Shown: positions 43,071 through 52,941 of the stretch, one piece after another | How positions within the stretch are numbered: the stretch's first letter is position 1 | Layout of the letters: each line of letters begins with the position of its first letter | Virus record (IMG/VR): IMGVR_UViG_3300032293_001130 | Span: 1 to 63,294 of that record | Source: a virus | Direction: 5' to 3' (one strand) | DNA length: 63,294 bases | Made by a program: the position numbers and the translations under genes | Notes under the pieces: model-generated | Database searches by the model: none | What the model was told of the DNA's origin: nothing | Seen by the model: the letters and a program-made list of their open reading frames with translations, nothing else

Positions 43071-46000
43071 TTATCCGAGATCTTTGGTGAGAGTTAGAAC
43101 TCTATAGTCATATGATTCAACTGCATAGAGGTATTTATCTTCTGCTGCATTCGTGAATGCTAGGTTTACAGTTAGGTTAGCGTTGTTACTAATTGCAACA
43201 ACCTGTCGAATTTCATTATTGACAGTAATATTCATTCCAATCGCAACGTTACCCACAAAATAGGTAACATTTGGTGTTGTGGTGTTTCCTGTTACATAAA
43301 TTCCGCTGGCATTAACAGTTCCAGCGATAGTGATTGGTTTATTATAGTTTGGCACAATCAAATACACAAGACCCGAAGTATTCGCTTGAAGTGCGACATT
43401 TGTTGTGATAGTCTTTGATCCTACTGAAACAACATTTGCGTTTTGTGTAGTTGCTCTCTTATAGAAAATATTTCCAGTCGCTTCGTTCAAGAATGAGGAG
43501 TTTACATTCATAACAGTCGCGCTAGAGATATTGACAATTTGTTTAATTTCGTTATTCACCTTAATCAAGTCGCCCACGAGCAAATCAGTACTAAAGTTAG
43601 TTGAGGTTCCAACAATCTTACCGTTCTGAGTAAAGACTTGGACGCTACCAGTTTGTGCTTTATACACATTCGAGGTTGCGATATTAAAGGTCACATTATC
43701 TCCAGCCACAATCATTTGCGCAAGAGTATTAACATTTCCTGCAATCGTAAACACAGTATTGGATAGTTTCACCACTGCATTTCCGCTTTCGCGATATGTG
43801 AATGGAGTATTGACTGTGAGATGCGTGTTATCAGTGATTGCAATAACTTCTCTAATTTCGTTATTGACTTTAATTACATCATTCGCGGCAAGTTGTGTTG
43901 TAAATGTAGTTCCCGAACCTAGAATGATTGAATTTGCTTTATAAAGCGGTAATGTGTTTCCAGCATTTGTAAATTTGGTATTCGTTTCGAGATAGGTATC
44001 ATTTGCACGAACTGTTACTCGACGAATTTCATTATTGATTGTGATAATATCACCAACGTTAATTTGTGGATCAAAGTTTGTACCTGATCCAATTACAACG
44101 TTTGATTGAGTATAGATTGGTGTTGTTTCTGCATGATATGTGAATGCTGCATTAACTTCTACTGAAGTATTGCTATCGACGAGAACAACAGATCTAATTT
44201 CGTTATTTACAGTAACAAGATCACCAATAGTTAAGTTTCCGATAAAGTATGTACCGTTACCACTGATAACAGCAGAGGAAAGAACTGCTGTATTACCTGT
44301 ACCTGACTGTGAGAATACTGAATTAACAAAAAGATGTTGATTGTTAGTAATCGACGTCACACGTTTTGTTTGATTATTAATCGTGATAATGTCGTTTGCA
44401 ACAAGTTCAGTTGTGAATATGGTATTATTACCCACAACCACATTCGACGTTAGAACATTTACCGTTCCTGTCAAGTATGGATTTACGTTAACATTTCCTG
44501 TGAGAGCAGGATTAATTGTTACTGTTCCAGTTACTGCAGGATTTGTTGCAACAGTTCCTGTAATCGATGCATATGCTACGTTACTGTTCATACGACCTTG
44601 ACCAGTAATAATAAAATTACTCTCAAGTTCAAGTTCAGTGTTTGAATTGACTGCGGTAATAAGTTTCGTTTGAGTTCTAAGTGAACTATCATTTGCAATA
44701 GAATTTTCAGAGAACGCACCACTATAACTTAGAATAAACAAGTCACCAACGTTGACTTTGGTGTTGGCTAAACCGCCACCAATACTATTCGTGAAATCGG
44801 TTCCGTATCCAGTGATTACATCTGAACGAGAATTTAGTACACCGACTCTAGAACTATCGTATTTTGACAAGAATACGTCAGCGTTCGATTTAGTGTCAAC
44901 GCCCATATTATCGCCACTTAAAACAATTCTCTTTGCAGAAAGTATGAGACCAGCTGGATGTGAAATGTTCTTTAATGTAGTTTCATATTCGATTAGATCT
45001 TTTTCAGCTTGGATGATGTATGAGAAGTTATGGTAGATCGTATCGTCTTGCAAAACCTTATCAGCACTTGGGAATCCATCTGTGTTTAAGAAGAACCCAT
45101 TGAATTCAATTAGACCATTAGCAAATTGAGCATTGGCTCGCGCGCGACCATTACCGTAATACATTGGATTTGGAAGATCAGCGACTGATTGTGGATAGAA
45201 CGTTGACGGTCCAGTTCCAACTAATATTCCGCGAGCAGGAACTGGAACTCTTTCACCAGTATCAACGCTGATAAGAACATTGTTTGCAGTCTTCAATAAC
45301 TGCGTGGTGTCAATTGTTCCAGAGTAATTATACAAACGAAGAAGGTTTGATGTACGATTATATGACTTCACATTTGCTCTAAACGTAGATGTTTGAAGTG
45401 AAGTTCCCTGGTAGATGTATTCTTGTTCGTATAGAGTCTCAGAATCTGGAATTGGGCTGACGACTGTATCCACAACCTTGAGAGAAACCGTTGGTGTGCT
45501 GACATAATCATAACCACGATAGAGTAGTCGAATATCTTGAACACGACCAATAGCAGAGGTATCTATTGTCTCAACAAATCCATCGCCAAACAAATATCCA
45601 GTGAGTGTGGCTTCTTCTCCATCTTGCTCATAAATTGTTTGTGATGTTGCATTTGCAGTAAATGCAGTATTTACTAGTAAGTGAGTTGAATTCGTGATCG
45701 TCGTAACGCGACGAATCTCATCGTTGATTTTAATTATGCTTCTTGGAGACACAGCAGTTAAGAAAGAAGTACCAGAACCAACAACGATTCTGCTTTCATT
45801 ATTAACAGTTGCAGTACCTGTTAAAGTTTGATATGTTTTTGTTGCTCTTTCTACATAAACTTCTGGTCTTGTAAGATACCCTTCGCCGCGATTGTCGAGA
45901 ATAATAGACTGAATGGCGCCAGTAGCATTTACAGACTGCACATATCCGTTTGCCCCATATCCTCTACCGACAAAAACTAATCCATCACCAGCTGAATATG

Positions 46001-47906
46001 CTGTTCCTGGACTATCGATATAAACGTGAGCAACTAATCCAAGATCTTTAAACGTTTGCCAAGTATCTAATTTGTCTTGTCTTTCAGTTGAATTATTATA
46101 ATCATAATCTTCTGACCAATTCGTATCATAATGCGATGTAATGTCTAATGATGGTTCAGCGCGGAATCCGTAGCCACCATCAATCACTGAAATTGCAGCG
46201 ATTCCGCCAGTGTTAACTGATGTGAAATCTAGACACTGGATAATCATTGCATCTGCGTTTGCATTAAGAGAAGAACTAGTTATAGAATTATAGTTCCAAG
46301 TCTTTCCGCTATTTGCTGCAATAAGTTGCGAACCAGAACCCAAGAAAATGTCTGCTAAAGTGCCAGAGTATTGTGCATCATAGATGAGAAGTCCACCAGT
46401 CGCATCAGGACCGACTGAATCTGCAAACACGCCTATTCTGTAAGCATTTTTATTGGTTAATGTGGAAGAGTATGCTGATGTTACAACAAGATGTTCGTTG
46501 TTCGTAATAGAAGAAATCGTTTGATCTTCACCATCAACTCTTAGAGTTTGACCAGTCTTTAACTCATACGAAAACTGAGTTCCTGCTCCCCAAACCGTTC
46601 CATTGGCGCTGTAAACATTTACCGTGCCGCTAATTCGTGTGTTGCCATTTGGTGTTGCAACCTTACCGACAAACAATGCGTCGAATTGATTGTTACCATT
46701 TGCCCAAACAGTTTCAAAGTTTTCGAAATAATCAGTGTAATCTTCTTCAGTAACATTGAGAACAAGATTAACATTATTTGGAGTCATTGGAGCAAAATTT
46801 GCTGATCCAATGAGTGTATCTCCAAGGAACTCGATTGATGTTAAATCATAATTAATCGTTTCTAAGAAATTTCGTTGGCTATTTGATGTGCACGCAGACG
46901 TGTTTAAACCAATGACGCGCAAATCAGTGGATGAATTTGCTTCATCATCATCAACACCTAACGTTCTTAATACAACGACTTGAGTGTTATAATGTTCTCT
47001 ATATCCGTAGCCAAAAAAGATTGGAGTAACAGCTTCAATAGATCCACGCGTCACGTTACCAACGAGTGCTGCTGCATCGTTTGCTTCAGCAGAAGTACCA
47101 AGACCTCCAGTAATAACAACAGGATCACCTACGTTATAAAGCAAACCGCGACGACGCTGACGCGGATCTGTGCGAATATTTGAATCAACTCTAACATTCG
47201 ACAATGTTCCGATGATACGTTCGCGGAAAACGCGATCGATACCATTTACATCGACATAATTTACGATAATATCTTCGCCGTTATTAAAGTATTTTGTGAT
47301 GTTTGAGATATAAATCTCAATAATTTCTCTACCATTTGTTTCATCGATCGTACGATTTGCCGACTCAATAATACAAGTCGCGCCTGAAACCGAACCGACA
47401 ACGAGTTTCTTTTCTAGAAGATTAACATCAACGTTCTTGTTTGATTCACCGACAGTAATTCGAAATGCTCTTGGCTTCTTCCACTTACCGTCAGAAGCAA
47501 TAAGAATTTGCTCTTTTGGATAGTTGATTTCTAGGTCAGTATCGTAAAGTGCCTTAAAGAGCCACTTGAGTGATTCTTCGCTACCTTTCTTGCTGTAATA
47601 TTCTCTTGCACTTTTGAGAATCTTTTTAATGTCAAGTGATGGATTCTCTGGGAAATATGGTAACAATTCATCTTTAAAATAACGAACAAACTCGTCTGGA
47701 GTTTCGTCAATGTCACGATAATCACCAATCTGCATAGCATGATAGATTGTATTGCCTGCAGTGTTAGATATTCCAGCTGGAGCATTTTGTTCCAACCATT
47801 GATAGTACAATTCAATAAATCTTTTGAATTGTGGATGGTTTGCTTTGACGAAGTCTGGTAACTGCGTCTGAACAAGTGCTGATATAGTTTTTTCAGCTGC
47901 TGCCAT
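43071..47906 (-). CDS. 7: Baseplate wedge protein gp7, enlarged by repeated modules
   Basis: A 1611-residue gp7-family wedge protein (T4 gp7: 1032). The N-terminus is diagnostic: TISALVQTQLPDFVKANHPQF, FIELYYQWLEQ, DELLPYFPENPSLD and YYSKKGSEESLKWLFKAL. The C-terminal third is a series of ~65-residue beta modules with the pattern VGxGTxFxxxLxxGDxIxVN, NEIRxVxxITNNTHLxVN, also inserted twice earlier in the protein. gp7 initiates wedge assembly and lies on the baseplate periphery. The ATG at 47906 is preferred over a TTG 15 bases upstream; it lies one base after the gp6 stop. Confidence 0.92.
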   Translation of the reverse strand: MAAAEKTISALVQTQLPDFVKANHPQFKRFIELYYQWLEQNAPAGISNTAGNTIYHAMQIGDYRDIDETPDEFVRYFKDELLPYFPENPSLDIKKILKSAREYYSKKGSEESLKWLFKALYDTDLEINYPKEQILIASDGKWKKPRAFRITVGESNKNVDVNLLEKKLVVGSVSGATCIIESANRTIDETNGREIIEIYISNITKYFNNGEDIIVNYVDVNGIDRVFRERIIGTLSNVRVDSNIRTDPRQRRRGLLYNVGDPVVITGGLGTSAEANDAAALVGNVTRGSIEAVTPIFFGYGYREHYNTQVVVLRTLGVDDDEANSSTDLRVIGLNTSACTSNSQRNFLETINYDLTSIEFLGDTLIGSANFAPMTPNNVNLVLNVTEEDYTDYFENFETVWANGNNQFDALFVGKVATPNGNTRISGTVNVYSANGTVWGAGTQFSYELKTGQTLRVDGEDQTISSITNNEHLVVTSAYSSTLTNKNAYRIGVFADSVGPDATGGLLIYDAQYSGTLADIFLGSGSQLIAANSGKTWNYNSITSSSLNANADAMIIQCLDFTSVNTGGIAAISVIDGGYGFRAEPSLDITSHYDTNWSEDYDYNNSTERQDKLDTWQTFKDLGLVAHVYIDSPGTAYSAGDGLVFVGRGYGANGYVQSVNATGAIQSIILDNRGEGYLTRPEVYVERATKTYQTLTGTATVNNESRIVVGSGTSFLTAVSPRSIIKINDEIRRVTTITNSTHLLVNTAFTANATSQTIYEQDGEEATLTGYLFGDGFVETIDTSAIGRVQDIRLLYRGYDYVSTPTVSLKVVDTVVSPIPDSETLYEQEYIYQGTSLQTSTFRANVKSYNRTSNLLRLYNYSGTIDTTQLLKTANNVLISVDTGERVPVPARGILVGTGPSTFYPQSVADLPNPMYYGNGRARANAQFANGLIEFNGFFLNTDGFPSADKVLQDDTIYHNFSYIIQAEKDLIEYETTLKNISHPAGLILSAKRIVLSGDNMGVDTKSNADVFLSKYDSSRVGVLNSRSDVITGYGTDFTNSIGGGLANTKVNVGDLFILSYSGAFSENSIANDSSLRTQTKLITAVNSNTELELESNFIITGQGRMNSNVAYASITGTVATNPAVTGTVTINPALTGNVNVNPYLTGTVNVLTSNVVVGNNTIFTTELVANDIITINNQTKRVTSITNNQHLFVNSVFSQSGTGNTAVLSSAVISGNGTYFIGNLTIGDLVTVNNEIRSVVLVDSNTSVEVNAAFTYHAETTPIYTQSNVVIGSGTNFDPQINVGDIITINNEIRRVTVRANDTYLETNTKFTNAGNTLPLYKANSIILGSGTTFTTQLAANDVIKVNNEIREVIAITDNTHLTVNTPFTYRESGNAVVKLSNTVFTIAGNVNTLAQMIVAGDNVTFNIATSNVYKAQTGSVQVFTQNGKIVGTSTNFSTDLLVGDLIKVNNEIKQIVNISSATVMNVNSSFLNEATGNIFYKRATTQNANVVSVGSKTITTNVALQANTSGLVYLIVPNYNKPITIAGTVNASGIYVTGNTTTPNVTYFVGNVAIGMNITVNNEIRQVVAISNNANLTVNLAFTNAAEDKYLYAVESYDYRVLTLTKDLG
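43090..44480 (-). repeat. Tandem NNEIR/NNTHL beta modules at the gp7 C-terminus
   Basis: Roughly seven tandem units of ~60-70 codons recognised by GDxIxVNNEIRxV followed by NxTxLxVNxxFT. Isolated copies occur elsewhere in gp7 (near 45610-45830 and 46440-46640), in gp8 and in the DUF4815 protein. Confidence 0.75.
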
Positions 47907-47907
47907 A

Positions 47908-49974
47908 TTATGACTCGACAATAGCGTTTACAGTTACTGATAGTGCGGCTGGATCTGACTGATCAAGTGTAATAATTCTATTTCTTTCGGAAGAGAATAT
48001 TTTCTTAACAGGAGTGGCTATTATTACAATCGTTCCAAATGGATCTGAGATCGCAGTTGGGAAAAAATTGTTTAGCGTTATAGTTCCAGTTTTATAGTCA
48101 ACAGTTCCGATATTCTCAACAACTGTTTTCTTAATTGAATTAATAATGGTGAAGATCTTTAACTGACCCACACGACCCTGAAGAATTGGTCTTACTGTGG
48201 CGTTAACACCACCACCACCCTCAATTCGAGCAATGGCAGAAGTATATCCACTTCCTGGATTTGTAATAATAACTTTACGAAGCGTTCCGTTTACAATGAG
48301 TGCTTGAGCTGCTGCACCTGTTCCATCACCATCAATATAAACTGATGGTGTAGATGTATAACCACTACCTGCTGCAGTCACTTCAATTTCTTCAATGCCT
48401 GTATAAGACTGCAAGATTTCTTCAATAAAACACTCACGATCAACGTTCGAACTATCCAAATAGGTAAATGATGGAGTTGTTGTTATGCGCTGTAAAGTTG
48501 TACCCTGTTGAAGTTCTGTTCCGAAGTTAATCTCATAACTCTGAGAGCGAGTTGTGTCTGGAGCAAATCTTTTCTCAATATAGACCTTAATGTCATTACT
48601 CATGATTGAATTCTCAGAGTCATCAATTGCTCTAGACAACTGAGAAACTTTAAATGAGTTATTAAAAGTATCTAGATTTGTATTTGCAAAATTTCTAATC
48701 GCAGCAGTAATAACACTCTTAACTTCTTCACCAGTTCTATTTGTTTTAGTTGGGTCGAAGTTTACGTCCACAATTAGATTTAAATAGTTATAGTCGGCAG
48801 CAACGTATTCTGGAGTCACAGTAAGCACTGAGAATGGACGAATAACATTATTCTTTACATACTCAATTTCTGTTACAGTAATTTCATAACCACCAAGTGG
48901 TTTAGCCGTAAAGAATACCTTGCCATAAACAGGAGGAACATTATCCTCTCCACCCCACACATTCACTGCTTCGAAGTATGGATAATCGCGATTAATAAGT
49001 GCGATATAATCGTTCTTTGTCACAGCGCGATTTTGAGCAATATATGATTTTGGCGCAGTAAACTTAATTTGATCGATAGTTTCTTCTGGTGCACCAGATG
49101 TAGATTCGCTTCGAAGAGTAACTGTAATTGTTGAGCCGTTTAATACATTATCGAGTAATCTAAAAGATTTTAATCCATTGGCATTAATACCAGTCGTAAC
49201 AACATAAGAAACGATAACGATATTTCCATCTTGTAATTGTTTTCCAATTACTCCATCACCAAAATAAATTTGGTATCTTCCATTTTTATTTTCTTCGAGA
49301 TAATATACGAGTGCATTCTCATCAACATCAGTCGCATCTTCGGCTAGAATGTAAGTTTCTAAGTTTGCGTTTTGAGCTGACTTTTGAACTGCAACTACTA
49401 AAGTTGAAGTATCAATTCCAACATCTTGAAGTTCAAATACTTGTTTAGGATTTGTATCGGATGTATAAGTGTATGTAAATGTAACTGGCTGACCTTCTTT
49501 AATCTCTAGATTTTCTACATTAAACAAGCCAGTTGTTGTATTTTTAGAAACAATACGAGCAGAAGGGGTCACAAAAATATAATTAATTCCGTCCTTCGTT
49601 TCAGAAACAAATCTTGTAAAACGAGGGATTACAATAGAACTATTTGAATCGTTTGCAACTGGTGTGATAGTTAGATCGATCGCTGCTTTTGAAGAGACGC
49701 GAGAACGTGGCGTGTAACCAAGAAGTTTTGCGTGCGATACCACTGCACCACGAGTAAGTGCAGTATCGATAAACATTTCATTAGATACCATATTTAAATA
49801 GTAGCCCATGTAATGCGTGTTATATGCAAGAACATCTAGAAGCGTAGATAAACCAGAACCTTCGAAATTGTAATCGCTAAACTCGGTCTGAGCCTGCATA
49901 AACTCCTTCAAATTTGTTTTGATTGTATCGAAGTCTAGTTCAGCAACTTGAAGTTTTGCGTCAATATTTGCCAT
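47908..49974 (-). CDS. 6: Baseplate wedge protein gp6
   Basis: A 688-residue gp6-type protein (T4: 660; family of P2 gpJ-like proteins) that links wedges into the inner ring. The N-terminus DFDTIKTNLKEFMQAQTEFSDYNFEGSG, followed by LAYNTHYMGYYLNMVSNEMF and ALTRGAVVSHAKLLGYTPRS, is unmistakable. The C-terminal third contains two GSGYTSTPSVYIDGDG-type beta modules, also seen in the 1056-residue protein. Gene order 25-6-7-8 is T4-like, and it is one base from gp25. Confidence 0.96.
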   Translation of the reverse strand: MANIDAKLQVAELDFDTIKTNLKEFMQAQTEFSDYNFEGSGLSTLLDVLAYNTHYMGYYLNMVSNEMFIDTALTRGAVVSHAKLLGYTPRSRVSSKAAIDLTITPVANDSNSSIVIPRFTRFVSETKDGINYIFVTPSARIVSKNTTTGLFNVENLEIKEGQPVTFTYTYTSDTNPKQVFELQDVGIDTSTLVVAVQKSAQNANLETYILAEDATDVDENALVYYLEENKNGRYQIYFGDGVIGKQLQDGNIVIVSYVVTTGINANGLKSFRLLDNVLNGSTITVTLRSESTSGAPEETIDQIKFTAPKSYIAQNRAVTKNDYIALINRDYPYFEAVNVWGGEDNVPPVYGKVFFTAKPLGGYEITVTEIEYVKNNVIRPFSVLTVTPEYVAADYNYLNLIVDVNFDPTKTNRTGEEVKSVITAAIRNFANTNLDTFNNSFKVSQLSRAIDDSENSIMSNDIKVYIEKRFAPDTTRSQSYEINFGTELQQGTTLQRITTTPSFTYLDSSNVDRECFIEEILQSYTGIEEIEVTAAGSGYTSTPSVYIDGDGTGAAAQALIVNGTLRKVIITNPGSGYTSAIARIEGGGGVNATVRPILQGRVGQLKIFTIINSIKKTVVENIGTVDYKTGTITLNNFFPTAISDPFGTIVIIATPVKKIFSSERNRIITLDQSDPAALSVTVNAIVES

Positions 49975-49975
49975 G

Positions 49976-50368
49976 TTATCTTACTCGTTCTAGGAAGAAT
50001 GTGATTGTTATAGGTTGTGGGTCGTTTCTAACTATAAATTTAACAGAAACATCATATCCATTCTTATCATAATCAGGAATTACAACAACGTCAAGCAATT
50101 GAACACGAGGCTCATAATTTGTAATTGTTCTGATAATTTCTTCAGTTATGTTATTCGTAGTAATATTGTCAATTGGTTCAAACAAATATTTCTTCAAATT
50201 ACATCCAATCTCTGGACGAAATAGTCTTTCATAATGTGCCGTCTGAAGAAGATTACCGATCGATTGAGCGATTGCGCTTTCGTTCGTTTTCTTCAAGATA
50301 TCCTCAGTAATTGGATTTGGCATAAAATCCATATCGATATCGCTAAATGTTCTAGATGCTAATGCCAT
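49976..50368 (-). CDS. 25: Baseplate wedge protein gp25
   Basis: A 130-residue gp25-family protein (T4: 132), structurally lysozyme-like without catalysis, forming the sheath-initiating part of the wedge core. It shows SDIDMDFMPNPITEDILKK, then AIAQSIGNLLQTAHYERLFRPEIGCNL and the highly conserved NYEPRVQLLDVVV segment containing the EPR core. It lies directly before gp6. Confidence 0.96.
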   Translation of the reverse strand: MALASRTFSDIDMDFMPNPITEDILKKTNESAIAQSIGNLLQTAHYERLFRPEIGCNLKKYLFEPIDNITTNNITEEIIRTITNYEPRVQLLDVVVIPDYDKNGYDVSVKFIVRNDPQPITITFFLERVR

Positions 50369-50375
50369 TTTTTAC

Positions 50376-51257
50376 TCAGGTTTCTGTCGCCGAAATTGCT
50401 GAACTGAATGCGCTTTTCGCGCTGCTCGTCCCGATTCTATTAAAAAGTGCATACCCAACGCTACTTGTGTCTGAAAATTGAGAAGCCACACCCACCACCG
50501 TCGTTGCAGCAGTTAAGGTATTGCTCGCTTCATTGAATGCATGTGTATCAGAGTCAACAACAGCGTTCATTGTATTTGCATGATTATTTATAAGGAGTTG
50601 GCAATCGGAAACAAGACTAGAAATTTCAGCCGAATTAGCCACAGAATCGAGTCTAGAGATTCGAGCCAACTTATCATTTACAACGTATTGCAGTGAGTTA
50701 GTGATATTTGATAGTTTAGTGTCCGAAAACAGAGCCGAAGCAGTGTTTGAAATAAAATCTGCAGCATCTTCTCCAGTAAGACCCTTTAGAGTGTTTCCTG
50801 CATCTTTAATTTTGTTAAAATCAGGAATAGCGTCGGAAATAGAACTAGCCTGTCCTGATAGTAATTGAGTATGAGACTGAAACTCGGTCAATGCATTCTG
50901 TATTCCAGTGATTCCGTTCGTTAAACTGCTTAATTGACCACCTGTAAGTTTCGATGTGACAGCAGAAATTTGACTTGTTACACCTGAGATCTGAGACCCA
51001 AGAGCACCTTCTAATGCAGACATAGGATTTTGTGTAAGAGTGGTGATCGCTCCAGCTGCAGCCTGAACCTGAGAGATTATTCCTCCAAGTTGACCACCTA
51101 TGGCGCCAAGACCACCAGCCTTAATTGCAACAGGAATTCCACCGATTGTTGTGGTTGATGTTTGCTGTAAGAACGAACCACCCATGTGGAGACGATCCAT
51201 AACCGTAGATTTGAGTTCTGAAATAATATATGCTTCTGCTTTGGTTACGAATCCCAT
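50376..51257 (-). CDS. Unrecognised helical virion protein between gp5 and gp25
   Basis: A 293-residue protein of low-complexity helical composition (Ala, Ser, Gly, Ile, Leu, Gln). It has a hydrophobic Gly/Ala-rich segment near residues 38-75 and then long Ser/Thr/Asn-rich helices. No membrane signal or family motif could be assigned. Its genes sit only one base from gp5 and seven from gp25, so it is part of the baseplate transcript. It might act as a hub or tube component, but no function can be assigned. Confidence 0.55.
   Translation of the reverse strand: MGFVTKAEAYIISELKSTVMDRLHMGGSFLQQTSTTTIGGIPVAIKAGGLGAIGGQLGGIISQVQAAAGAITTLTQNPMSALEGALGSQISGVTSQISAVTSKLTGGQLSSLTNGITGIQNALTEFQSHTQLLSGQASSISDAIPDFNKIKDAGNTLKGLTGEDAADFISNTASALFSDTKLSNITNSLQYVVNDKLARISRLDSVANSAEISSLVSDCQLLINNHANTMNAVVDSDTHAFNEASNTLTAATTVVGVASQFSDTSSVGYALFNRIGTSSAKSAFSSAISATET
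50585..50592 (-). promoter_or_regulatory. TATAAATA inside the unknown gene upstream of gp25
   Basis: An exact TATAAATA on the minus strand ~217 bases upstream of gp25, inside the 293-residue gene. It might start the gp25-6-7-8 transcript; its intragenic position makes chance occurrence possible. Confidence 0.35.
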
Positions 51258-51258
51258 T

Positions 51259-52941
51259 TTATCCTCCCGTATTTGCTGAGGTCACAGCAATATTTACCGT
51301 TTCAGTTTTAGGATAAAGTTTCTTAGCCGTGACTGTTACGATTTGAACGAGACCATTATTTTTAGTTTTATCGATTTCTTTTTGAATATCAGAGTCAACA
51401 TTAAAGTCTATATTCTTCGAAAATGCGCCTTGTGCAATCGTATCGATCTTTCCGAGAATTTCAGATTTAGATGCACCAACAAGGGATAAAATATCTCCGC
51501 GAGAGTTATTAATTGACGATTCAGCGCCAGCGACCTTCGCTGCAATTTCACCAATCGGTAGTGATGAGGCAAGATCTTTGATCGTTGAGTCGAGTGTACC
51601 CTTTAGATCCCCAACAACGCCAGAAATAGAAGAAGTCAAACCACTTACTGTTTTTCCGAGTGCACTTCCTAAAGTGCCACCAAGAGCACCACCTGATGTT
51701 GCTGCACCTACAGCGGAAGTCACTGCACTCACTGCCGAAGAAACGGCACCTGTTGCCGCATTTGCTGCAGCAGTAAAGGTAGAACCAAGAGTTGAAACTG
51801 CATTACTTCCTGCAGCTGTTGCCGCCGCTTGAGTTGCCGCACTTTGCGCAGCTGAATTTGCAGCTGCTTCACCTGCCGCAGCCTGTGTGCCGCCACCAGT
51901 GATTCCTGCTCCAGATGCAGACCCAACAGAACCACTTTGCAGATTGACCTTTGCCGCAGGAATGTCGACTGTTGCGCCACCAAGACCAGCTGTTGCTCCC
52001 TTGAGATCAAGACGTCCACCAGCAGTAAATTTGCCAGCCCCACCTGCTTTTAGGTCCATGGAACCTGTTGATTCAATATTGACCGAGCTTCCCTTAATTT
52101 TGATTGCTCCGTCTGCAGCCATATTAATTGCAGCTGCTTCTATGTTTACAGTTGCGGTCTTAAGATTAAAATTACCTTCGACTGTAATGACTGCCTTACC
52201 TTTGACGTAGATAAAATCATCGCCCATGATCACTTCATAATTGTCTTTTTGTACGCGCTCGACTTTATTTCCGTCTTTATCGACTTCGAAGTACGATCCA
52301 TTTCGATGAGCCAAATGAACGCGCTCTTTTCCTGGAGTATCATCTAATTCAAAGGCATGACCTGATTCAGTCTCAAGTGCATAGTTGTAAGGATACTTTG
52401 GTGCAAATGCTGGAGCTGGTTCTGACCAAGTTACTCCACCTGCAGACTTTATACTTTTCTTTAGATTCTTTTTTCGTGTAGCAATAATTGTACTGTCTGC
52501 CTTTCCGCGAGAAAGGCGATTTGTCGTTGCTTCTTTGAGATACTTTGACTTTGGATATGCCTCAGCATTATCATCTGGTCTCTTTGGCGCATCACCAAAA
52601 CTTTTTCTTGGATCGTTAAATCCATCTTCATATCTTGGCTTTTGCTGCGGCTTTCCTGGCAGAACACCCATAATGACTGGATTCTGCGCAGAGTTGCCAT
52701 CCATGAAGAAACCGAAAACCATATCACCCTCTTTTGGAGTGTATACAGCAGGATGATTTACTGGGACAACTGGATGCGCCCAAGGAAGAACATTTGTTGG
52801 AATCTTTTTCTTATCTTCAGTGTGCCAACCAAAACAGCGAACACGAACACGACCGAGTTGTTCTGGATCTTGGCGGTCTTCAACAACACCAACCCACCAA
52901 ACGAACCCCTCAAGACCTATAAAATTTTTGCGCGCTTTCAT
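51259..52941 (-). CDS. 5: Baseplate hub spike gp5, without lysozyme domain
   Basis: A 560-residue gp5/VgrG-like spike protein. The N-terminal OB-fold is clear (GFVWWVGVVEDRQDPEQLGRVRV, then NVLPWAHPVVPVNHPAVYTPKEGDMVFGFFMDGN). A middle block (ETESGHAFELDDTPGKERVHLAH, GSYFEVDKDGNKVE) leads into a beta-helix of KGxSVNIxxxG repeats. In T4 gp5 a lysozyme domain lies between these parts; here only a basic linker is present. The C-terminal ~230 residues are Ala/Ser/Gly-rich with helical SSISGVVGDLKGTLD-type segments. It follows gp27-like by an ATGA overlap. Confidence 0.85.
   Translation of the reverse strand: MKARKNFIGLEGFVWWVGVVEDRQDPEQLGRVRVRCFGWHTEDKKKIPTNVLPWAHPVVPVNHPAVYTPKEGDMVFGFFMDGNSAQNPVIMGVLPGKPQQKPRYEDGFNDPRKSFGDAPKRPDDNAEAYPKSKYLKEATTNRLSRGKADSTIIATRKKNLKKSIKSAGGVTWSEPAPAFAPKYPYNYALETESGHAFELDDTPGKERVHLAHRNGSYFEVDKDGNKVERVQKDNYEVIMGDDFIYVKGKAVITVEGNFNLKTATVNIEAAAINMAADGAIKIKGSSVNIESTGSMDLKAGGAGKFTAGGRLDLKGATAGLGGATVDIPAAKVNLQSGSVGSASGAGITGGGTQAAAGEAAANSAAQSAATQAAATAAGSNAVSTLGSTFTAAANAATGAVSSAVSAVTSAVGAATSGGALGGTLGSALGKTVSGLTSSISGVVGDLKGTLDSTIKDLASSLPIGEIAAKVAGAESSINNSRGDILSLVGASKSEILGKIDTIAQGAFSKNIDFNVDSDIQKEIDKTKNNGLVQIVTVTAKKLYPKTETVNIAVTSANTGG

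Noticed and set aside
47906-47921. Upstream TTG start for gp7
   Set aside because: The ATG at 47906 directly follows the gp6 stop and gives the usual family N-terminus; the TTG would overlap gp6 by 14 bases with no better ribosome site.
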